A DNA stretch of 64,000 nucleotides, from positions 18,952,800-19,016,799 of the forward strand of contig NC_079518.1 of NCBI RefSeq assembly GCF_000801105.2, read 5' to 3'. Made by a program: the position numbers and the translations under genes. The notes under the pieces are model-generated. The model made no database searches. It was not told the origin of the DNA and was given only the letters and a program-made list of their open reading frames with translations. Positions 56,989 to 64,000 of the stretch are shown here, piece after piece (within the stretch, counting starts at the first letter, position 1; each line of letters begins with the position of its first letter). Origin of the DNA: Raphanus sativus (lineage: Eukaryota; Streptophyta; Magnoliopsida; Brassicales; Brassicaceae).

Positions 56989-57250
56989 AACACTCAGAAA
57001 CCTCAGGGTTCAATGAGCAAACCTCCGGGTTCAGTAAAACGGCTTTCGGGCCTAGGTAAGGGACCTCAGGGTTCAAGGCCTTAAGAACTTCCGGGTTCTA
57101 GGGCTCAAGAACCTCAGGGTTCAAACCAAGCTAGAACTCTAGGGTTCTAAGCAAGGATCTTTCACTCCAAAACTAAAACTCAGGTTTTTAATAATGGATT
57201 AGAAGGTCTAACGCTTTTCTAATCATTTCAGGGTTCAGTCAATTTACTAA
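56989..57250 (+). repeat. Degenerate CCTCAGGGTTCA repeats, right part
   Basis: The Tat-1 repeat array resumes here after Ath-A, with the same core and 20-30-base spacing as 7485-7796. Confidence 0.8.
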
Positions 57251-57697
57251 CAGGATCCATGTCCTAGACACTGATACCCGTCCAAGGGGTCAACACCTAC
57301 AAGGGTCCGACCCTCACGAGGCTCTAGCCCTTCCAAGGGTCCATCCCTTCCGGCGAATCTACAAGTCTACCTAGACGTCCTGGTATTCTGGAGATACGAC
57401 GTTTGCTCGACAAGGGCTGTACCCCTGGGCCGTTGATGCCGCAACATGATCCCAATCCTAGACCCTAAAACTCCGCCTGGAAGATTGTGCTCGAAGCCCC
57501 TACGAACCGTTCTAGTTGGAAGACAGGGCTGGAAAATTATGAAGACATAAATTTAAGAAGAGAATACAACAGAAAAAGGGGAAAACGATAAGTATTATTA
57601 TTATGCTATCAGAAGTCCTTATTCGAGTACAAGATCATCAAAAGCCCGGGGAAAGAAATCATAATATAGAATAAAACATTAACGAAAAAGAAAAACG
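57251..57697 (+). other. Tat-1 3' non-coding region
   Basis: Contains further loosely repeated AAGGGTC elements and an A-rich stretch. No sense gene. It borders the 3' end of the antisense gene, whose likely stop is near 57697. Confidence 0.6.
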
Positions 57698-59083
57698 CTT
57701 CAAGGCTTCGGGTGATGTGGTGCCGGATGAAAAGCATCCAGTCCACCTCTCCCATTCATCGAACCTTGGACAGGCCCTCCAACAGGTCCCCAGCGACTGA
57801 TATTCCTCTCCGACTACTCCTTCACAAGCTCCCAACGAGCTTGCTCGCGGCCCTCTGCATGGTCAAAGCTTGATGAGTTATCACCTCTCGAAGCTGGGTA
57901 CAAAGGAAGAGGATCTCCTCGTGCGGAGAAACACGCCGGCATGTACCAAACAATCTGTTATTTCCTGCATTTCTTAGGGTCGAGGAAGTCGCAATTGAGG
58001 AGACAAAAGAAGGTGATGCATAAGACCGTGTCCTTTGAGGATTGGCCCTACAATATTCATTATACACCGATGATATCGAAGCTCCAGGAATACCACCTAA
58101 AAATCAGCAAAGCAAAGGGTCAGAACCGATCCAGTGACTGTTTAAGGGAAAGAAAAACTATCTTACCCCAATTACGACTATGACGTAAGGACATCCGGCT
58201 CATCAGAAATAAAATCCAACGGTATCGCCTGGGAATATCCCTTGTCAGGTTCACCATAATTTCGCCAGCAGGGAATACCGGCCGAAAGATCTCTGCAAAA
58301 ACATTACGTAAGATGGAATAGCGACGCAAAAGTTATCTTAAAAAATAAAAAGGGGGCATACCGACGGATCACCAAAAGATAGGATAGCGCGGAACACCAT
58401 TAACCTTCATGAACGCATATCTCCTGTTCCAGAAGTCGTTTGAAGGGAAACTTCCCCGGACTCCCCTAGGAGGTTCGTCTACCAAAGGTTCACCGTCACG
58501 AGACCAAATCTGATAAAAATCCTTCTTGTTTGATAAGGGAAGGAAGGAGTAGGAGTACAAAATTTCAGGTAGTCCGAAGGGAATACTGTGAAATTCACCC
58601 AACACTTGAATTGCCATCAGGGTGCGCCACGTTGCTGGCATGAACTGCGAAGGAGAGACCCTAAAGTAAGACGCTACTTCCGCGACCAGGGAAGGAATGT
58701 CCCCCCCCCCTGAAGCCTGCTTCTAGGTACACCTCGAAGATGGCTATCTCGTCGGTACCTCCATCACGAGTACATTTGAATTCACCCGCACATCGTAGTT
58801 CCATCGAGTCGGGAAGAGAATACTTCCTGCGGATCCCTATCAGATCTTCCTGCCTGATGTCCGATATCGGACCATCCTCACCCTCATCACCAAAAGAACA
58901 AAAGCGACGCTGTCGCAAGGGAGCCATGGGAGCGTCTTCACTACCCACTCTTGAAGTCGCTCCTGGAGTCAGAATAGGCGAAGCGAAGGGATCACCGAAC
59001 ATGTACCGAGGCCTAGCATGACCACCGACATGGGAAGCTGGACTCGCTCCGAAGTGGGTCTGGTCGTTTGATATTCTTCTCAA
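57698..59083 (-). pseudogene. Tat-1 antisense gene, three exons, decayed
   Basis: Minus-strand ATG at 59083. A frameshift in a C10 run near 58700 splits exon 1 (59083-58362). The second half of exon 1 encodes V-Y-L-E-A-G-F-R-G, F-M-P-A-T-W-R and F-H-S-I-P-F-G-L, resembling the putative gypsy-type transposon domain (PF04195-like, from memory). Two GT-AG introns of 69 and 70 bases (58361-58293 and 58166-58097) keep the frame. A TGA lies just before the first intron. The C-terminus runs to a stop near 57697. Its leader and TATA region are separated from it by the solo LTR. Role unknown. Confidence 0.65.
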
Positions 59084-59120
59084 GCAAGGGTGATGGTTCT
59101 GACTCGGATCTATGTCATTG

Positions 59121-60478
59121 TGATAGTGCTCAAATTACCCAGTAGAGCTTACTCTCTCAAATAAGAGGTCTAGCTGTAGTACTTAGGGATCGAATCACGA
59201 GGAGCTAGGGAACCAATTAAATAAAACCTACTAATCAATCCTAGGCAAGGTTGGTTTATATGATAGAAATGAAAATAACAATTCCTAAAATGAGCAAGGT
59301 AGTTGCTCTAACTAACAATATGAAGGGTTGTTTAAATTGGATAAAGAGTGCTAGACATAGGGTTTCTATTCAGGAATGGAGATTATAATCTCTATAAATG
59401 CTTTAATAAGTTGCTTGCATGATACTATAGATCTCAGCCGCTTAACATATGTGAATGAATCACTGGTTAAAATATCTAGATCTCTGGCCACACCTTTCGC
59501 ATGATGACACAGAAAAAGAGTCGGTCGATATCCTTTTGAGATATCGAGCAATACACCTTTCGCGGCGCCGATCGATTTACCAGTAGGGTATCGATCGACG
59601 GCTTCTAGATCTGCCTAGGCGCGAACCGAATATGACCGCGAGGTCTCAAGGAGGAACTGTCGTTCTTCTCAACGGGAAACAGGCATCGCTCAAATTGATA
59701 ATTCAAGATAATCTAAGATCCTAGTGATCTATGTTCTAGTTAGCTACTCTAAACCAAGCATAGGGTACAATCCATTTGATGAGTATCACAACTTAGCAAT
59801 TATAGCTTGGGGCTAATCCCACAAACCTATTTAAACACTAGATCTAATAAGTAGACTACTCAGACATAGCTAAGCAATTCATAACAATAGATAGATGAAA
59901 GAATTGCATAGATAGAATAAAGTAGAAATACAAAAGGAGATGAGAAATCTCTCCAATCTCTCTCAAACAAATAAAACTCTAGTCTCTCTCTCACACTCTC
60001 TGCTTTAGTTGTAAAAAGCTTCAAGCTTCAAAGGGTTTCAAAACTTGCCGTCAAAAGCACTTAGCAGGAGTACATAAGCATTTCCATTAGGTTAAAAATC
60101 GTCAGGGGCAATCTCGTAATTTGGTGAAGTCTTGGTGAAGTAGTCGGCTAAACCATTTGGTCCTCGATATCGATCGACAACACTAAATGTGTATCGATCG
60201 ATTATAATCTTCTAGTACGCGGATCTTCTCTGCTACATCGATCGACAACTCAGGATGAGTATCGATCGATTGTAATCGCAATGTTGACTTCCGACTTAGT
60301 CTTGAATGGTCAACTCGGGTGTATCATCTCTTGTACTCCAAAATGCTCCAAAAACATCACTTTCTCACAAAATGCTCCTGAACCTGAAAACATACCTAAC
60401 AGGCTAGAAAACAGATTAAATATATAATAAAATACTAGTATACCATGGTTAAAAACGGGTAAAATCCATGGTATATCA
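59121..60478 (-). repeat. Solo LTR of the Ath-A family
   Basis: 1358 bp in reverse orientation, TGATAGTGCTC ... GGTATATCA, matching 55642-56988. Flanked by CATTG at 59116-59120 and 60479-60483 with no internal region, so it is a product of LTR-LTR recombination. Cores at 60170/60194 and 60238/60262 are 24 nt apart. Confidence 0.93.
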
Positions 60479-60483
60479 CATTG

Positions 60484-60914
60484 AAAGGTGCTAGAACATT
60501 CATATATATACCTGGAAGGATTTTTCATTTAACCACCAAAGGGGAAAGGAAAATCGGCAAAAAAATGTTCATCAAGAGAAAAAGGAAGGGAGGGGAAAAA
60601 TCGGAAAACCTCCTATATTCCTTTTCCGGAAAATTTCCAAAAACCGTGCCAAGGAGATCTCGCCGTCAAAGGCTATCGGCATAGCGGCTAGGGTTTCTCC
60701 TTGTTCCTTTTTTTTTACGATAGGGCATTCATTCTACAGCATGGATCGAGCCCCACTAAATTATCTCAATCCTCATCAAGGGTCTCGGCCTGACCCACTG
60801 CATGAAGATAAGGTATCTAAGAGATGCTCTGTCCCAAGAAGAAAACCATCAAGGCTCAAGACGCACATGTTATCCCTTGATTTCTACGAGCAAATCAAGG
60901 AATAAGGGGCAAAT
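60484..60914 (+). other. Tat-1 region between the antisense gene leader and the 3' LTR
   Basis: No sense gene. On the minus strand a TATATATA motif at about 60501-60510 would lie roughly 60 bases upstream of the antisense ATG if the solo LTR were absent. ATAAGGGGCAAAT just before the LTR is a possible plus-strand primer. Confidence 0.6.
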
Positions 60915-61354
60915 TGTTGGGGAAAAATATCCAGACATAAGTTTTCTCCAGCTTCCGGATAGGTACTCGACTTCCGGACCCTTGCTCAAGAATAAACCAG
61001 GGACCGACCCCTGCCTTAGGTCCGACCCCCTAGATCGGACCGACCCCTTGGAGCAAAATAGAAGTTTTCCACCTAAGGGGAAACTTCCATTTTTCGATTA
61101 TGGAAGAGTTCTATTACTTGAAGCCGACATCTACAACTATAAAAGGGGAACCCAAACCCTAGAATAAGGGATCGACTTTCGGAGACTAGAAGATTAGAGT
61201 TTAGGCGACAAAGACTAGGGTTTATACACCCAAACATTGTAGTCCTGATTCAAACACTCAATAACCTCTTCTAGTTTAGGATTTCTCTTGCTTTCATACA
61301 AATCCTCTAGTGTTCCGTAGTACTAAAACGATCCTACACAAAAATACCCTAACA
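60915..61354 (+). repeat. Tat-1 3' LTR
   Basis: 440 bp, TGTTGGGGAAAAATATCC ... TACCCTAACA, with TATAAAAG at 61138-61145. No primer site follows, so it is a 3' LTR. Confidence 0.9.
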
Positions 61355-62435
61355 TACACAACTACTAACAGCTACAAGGTTGATCCTCAACCTAATCCAA
61401 GTCATACAATAACCGAGGTTCCATTCCCCTAATCCATTCTATCTAGGTCTATACAACATTGACAGATCATACCTTTGCCACATCCACGGAGCTTGATAGC
61501 TCATTCTATCAGCTGACTTAGCTGTTTTTTTGCTAGCTCATCCAGCTAGCTGAGCTGAACCACTTCACTTGGGGTTCCAGCTGATCGAGCTGTGAGGTAG
61601 CTTTGCCCAGCTCCCCGTCCACTCGTCCAACTCCCTTATATCTGCATAAACTCTCCCCTTAGGTACTTAGTCATTCAACCAACCATCCCCACAGACCAAG
61701 TACCTTTGGGAAGTCTTCAGTTGCAAAATCAACCTCAAGCAAACATACTCCAAAATTTAATTAAAATTCATGATAATTCATGATAATTCCAAACTAAGAG
61801 AATGATCTAATCAAATTTCCCAGAAACGGCCTAGATCATACTGAATCTCGGCCAAGATCAGCCAAACCGGCCATAAGGGACCACCCCTAAATCAATTAGA
61901 TAAAACTAATTAAAAACCATGATAATTCATGATAAATACCCATTAAGAGATTTCCATAATCAGATCTGAACAATTCCTTCAGGAACTATCAGATCTCAAC
62001 TTACCAGCCCAACCAAGGCCATGGAGAGGTTCTCTGAACCGGCCAAGCCATGGTTCCATGCCTCCATGTCTAAACAACAAAGAATAGGATTAATAATGCC
62101 CACCAGGTCCTGAGTCAATCAACCAACCACCCCACATGACTCAGAACTGATGAGTCTTCACACGTACCTAACCGGCCATGGAACCATGTCTCAATGAACC
62201 TGATCAGTCTTGCTCTTCTTCATGGCTCTCAGCCAATCCTTTGCACATAGGTTACCAATCCAAGGTTGATAACTATCATACTATATGATTCCATTACCTT
62301 ATTGCCACGGCCTGAATCCATTGGTAATGCAAACCATATATCTGGTTCACTCATGAACCACCATGAATCACTAACTGTTGCATAGCATCTAATTACCATC
62401 CGACATGGATGAATTAGTTCAATTATGATCCGCCC
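61355..62435. other. Unassigned non-coding region
   Basis: About 1.1 kb without a supportable gene. ATGATAATTCATGATAA-like phrases recur near 61770-61785 and 61917-61935, and CGGCCA/CCATGG phrases recur. It may be a fragment of an unrecognised repeat; no second copy is present in the window. Confidence 0.4.
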
Positions 62436-62933
62436 TGTTTGGGAAAAATATCTAGATATAAGTTTTCTCCAGCTTCCGGATAGGTCCTCGAATTCCAGAT
62501 CCTTGCTCAAGAAGATACCGAGGATCGACCCCTGCCTTGGGTCCGACCCCTAGATCGGACCGACCCCTTGGAGCAAAATAGAAGTTTTCTACCTAAGGGG
62601 AAACTTCCATTTTTCCGATTATGGAAGAGTTCTATTACTTGAAGCCGACATCTACAACTATAAAAGGGGAGCCCAAACCCTAGAATGAGGGATCGACAAT
62701 TCGAGACTTAGAGATAAGAGTTTAGGCGACTAGAACTAGGGTTCATACACCATCAAACGTTGTAGTCCCAATCAATAAATCAATAACACCTCTTTTTCTC
62801 GATTTACAACTCTTACAAACAAATCCTCTAGTGTTCCGTAGCACTTAAACGATCCTACGAAAAAATACCCTAACAGTTTGGCGTTAGAAGGAGGGGAGTG
62901 ATCCAACTACGTGACGATGACACTAGAGAACGA
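62436..62933 (+). mobile_element. Second Tat-1-family copy: LTR, primer site and gag start
   Basis: LTR 62436-62875 (440 bp, TATAAAAG at 62659-62666), then the primer site GTTTGGCGTTAGAAGGAGG and the start of gag (GATGACACTAGAG, as at 1211). Cut at 62933 by the next element; the rest would lie beyond the window. Confidence 0.85.
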
Positions 62934-63472
62934 TGTTGGGCCCGAATATGGTCCGGTAGCTGATCTCCAAATAATAAAAGATGGTAATGGGCCGGGACAG
63001 GCCCATCGCAGGCTCAATGCCTAAAAAGAGCCGGAGGCTGAAAGCTAAGGATTCTAACTAAGGAGGTCACGACGAAGAGGAAGCTCACGTCACAACAAGA
63101 AGAAGCGCAGGAACCGGTCAAGGGGAAGCTGTTGCGGATTCCATCTCAAGTGGAGAAAATCCCGGAGGTCAGTTGGAGACAACTTAGAGAAGTCCAAGGC
63201 TATAAAAGGAGAGAGTCGAAGACTAAGAAGAGGATCCGATCCAACTCATATTTTTACTCAACATTCACCAGAACATTCTTATCACAATACTCTTGTAATC
63301 TTTATATTCATCGAGAGATACATCTTCTTGTAACCATTCTTCTATCACATTATCAATACAAATCTAATTCATTCTATAAGTTCTTACGGGATTCAGCCCA
63401 CGTTATCCTTCCCTAACCATTCTTAAACATAAAACCTGATCTAAAATCTAGGTGTGAGTTTTACCCCTCACA
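62934..63472 (+). repeat. 5' LTR of a third element
   Basis: TGTTGGGCCCG ... TTACCCCTCACA, 539 bp, with TATAAAAG at 63201-63208. If this is an insertion, AACGA (62929-62933) should be its left target duplication, which is checkable only beyond the right edge. Confidence 0.8.
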
Positions 63473-63473
63473 A

Positions 63474-63492
63474 TTGGCGCCGTCTGTGGGGA
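63474..63492 (+). promoter_or_regulatory. Primer-binding site of the third element
   Basis: TTGGCGCCGTCTGTGGGG follows the LTR. It shares TGGCGCCGT with the tRNA-Asp site but diverges after that, so the primer is not assigned. Confidence 0.7.
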
Positions 63493-63525
63493 AGAAACAA
63501 TCGAATCCCTTACTCTAACTTAAGG

Positions 63526-64000
63526 ATGAACCCTACTGATCAGACAACAAACCCGTCCGACCTTAACCTCCCGATTCAGAGCGATGGCTCACTGAACGAC
63601 GGAGGCTCTAGTCTCGTAATCACAGAGCCTCAACGTAGCGACCACCGATCTGGCCAGCAGCTTACGGCTGGCGCTCAAACGAGCCAAACTACAACTGGTG
63701 GAACTAACCCAAGATCATCGGGTGGAAACACTCCCGAGCTCCCGATCACCGAGAATCCTCAGCAGCAGGCCATCCCGAATCAAACGGAGGCTCAGCTCTC
63801 TGAGATCCGCCAGATGATGATACAATTAGTAGACAGAGCTCAGGAAAGTGAGCGCACGATGCATCAGCTGACTATACGTCAGCAACGATTCGAAGAGATA
63901 ACTAGATCTCTAAACACAACAACCCAACCACCGCAACGACAAGCTCCGGGGGTCATTTTTCATGATCGATTAACCGATCCCTCATTTCCCCGAGCACGAT
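63526..64000 (+). CDS. gag: N-terminal gag-like frame, cut by window edge
   Basis: ATG at 63526 after the primer site; open for 158 codons to the edge with no stop. Ser/Thr/Asn/Gln-rich, low-complexity start, then a Gln/Glu/Arg helical stretch (E-I-R-Q-M-M-I-Q-L) that may form a coiled coil, then Q-P-P-Q-R. Position and composition suggest gag; the conserved core is not yet reached. Intactness suggests a relatively young element. Confidence 0.6.
   Translation, partial: MNPTDQTTNPSDLNLPIQSDGSLNDGGSSLVITEPQRSDHRSGQQLTAGAQTSQTTTGGTNPRSSGGNTPELPITENPQQQAIPNQTEAQLSEIRQMMIQLVDRAQESERTMHQLTIRQQRFEEITRSLNTTTQPPQRQAPGVIFHDRLTDPSFPRAR

Larger units (their letters stand above)
754..61354 (+). mobile_element. 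Tat-1, Tat-lineage Ty3/gypsy retrotransposon (outermost layer)
   Basis: Order on the plus strand: truncated 5' LTR, primer site, gag, protease, RT, RNase H, second (archaeal-type) RNase H, integrase, a long 3' zone with short direct repeats, an antisense spliced gene, 3' LTR. The extra RNase H before integrase marks the Tat lineage. Without later insertions it is about 10 kb. Ath-A (7797-56988) and a solo LTR (59121-60478) interrupt it. The two LTRs differ by about 17 substitutions in 418 aligned bases by hand count (about 4 percent), making it the oldest dated layer. Its target-site duplication cannot be checked because the left LTR end is missing. Confidence 0.85.

Overview
The window is plant heterochromatin made almost wholly of nested LTR retrotransposons. 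I see no ordinary host gene, rRNA or tRNA. The Athila-type elements with a tRNA-Asp primer site, the ATHILA ORF-1-type gene and the Tat-type elements with two RNase H domains point to a Brassicaceae genome, probably Brassica or a close relative (inference). One 100-base run of N (23206-23305) is an assembly gap.

Layout, using local names. The outer layer is Tat-1 (754-61354), an old Tat-lineage Ty3/gypsy element: 5' LTR, decayed gag-PR-RT-RH-aRH-INT, a 3' zone of short direct repeats, a spliced antisense gene and a 3' LTR. Its 3' zone is interrupted by Ath-A (7797-56988), an Athila-type element with gag and protease plus an accessory reading frame but no RT, RNase H or integrase. Ath-A is itself split twice: by Ath-B (12840-25014), a structurally complete Athila element with gag-PR-RT-RH-INT and an intact ATHILA ORF-1-type gene, and by Tat-2 (26285-54966). 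Tat-2 carries gag and protease but no RT/RH/INT. It was hit three times: by Tat-3 (30059-39334; protease-RT-RH-aRH-INT but no gag), by NA-4 (39590-44783) and by NA-5 (48389-53989). NA-4 and NA-5 are non-autonomous minus-strand elements with initiator-Met primer sites and long ORFs of unknown function. A minus-strand solo LTR of the Ath-A family (59121-60478) sits in the leader of Tat-1's antisense gene. Right of Tat-1 are an unassigned kilobase, the LTR and leader of a second Tat-1-family copy (62436-62933), and a third element (LTR 62934-63472) that enters it and runs off the edge with an open gag-like frame. At the far left is a minus-strand fragment of an Ath-A-type accessory gene.

Five-base target-site duplications flank Ath-B (ACACA), Tat-2 (GCTGA), Tat-3 (GCAGT), NA-4 (CCATC), NA-5 (CCGCC) and the solo LTR (CATTG), so the nesting is read directly from the sequence. 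Hand-counted LTR divergence agrees with it: Tat-1 about 4 percent, Ath-B about 2 percent, NA-4 about 0.3 percent, NA-5 about 0.1 percent.

Most unusual signals: (1) the palindromic core TCGATCGA recurs about 55 times, essentially only in Athila-derived DNA, in LTRs, UTRs and more than one reading frame, and neighbouring cores are very often exactly 24 nt apart; (2) Tat-2 and Tat-3, and similarly Ath-A and Ath-B, look like gag/protease-only elements beside pol-bearing relatives; (3) all three Tat families carry an antisense gene with its own TATA box, spliced where I could check; (4) the LTRs of Tat-2 and Tat-3 contain a GC-rich 32/33-bp minisatellite that varies in copy number; (5) NA-4 and NA-5 keep a long conserved ORF while lacking every replication enzyme.
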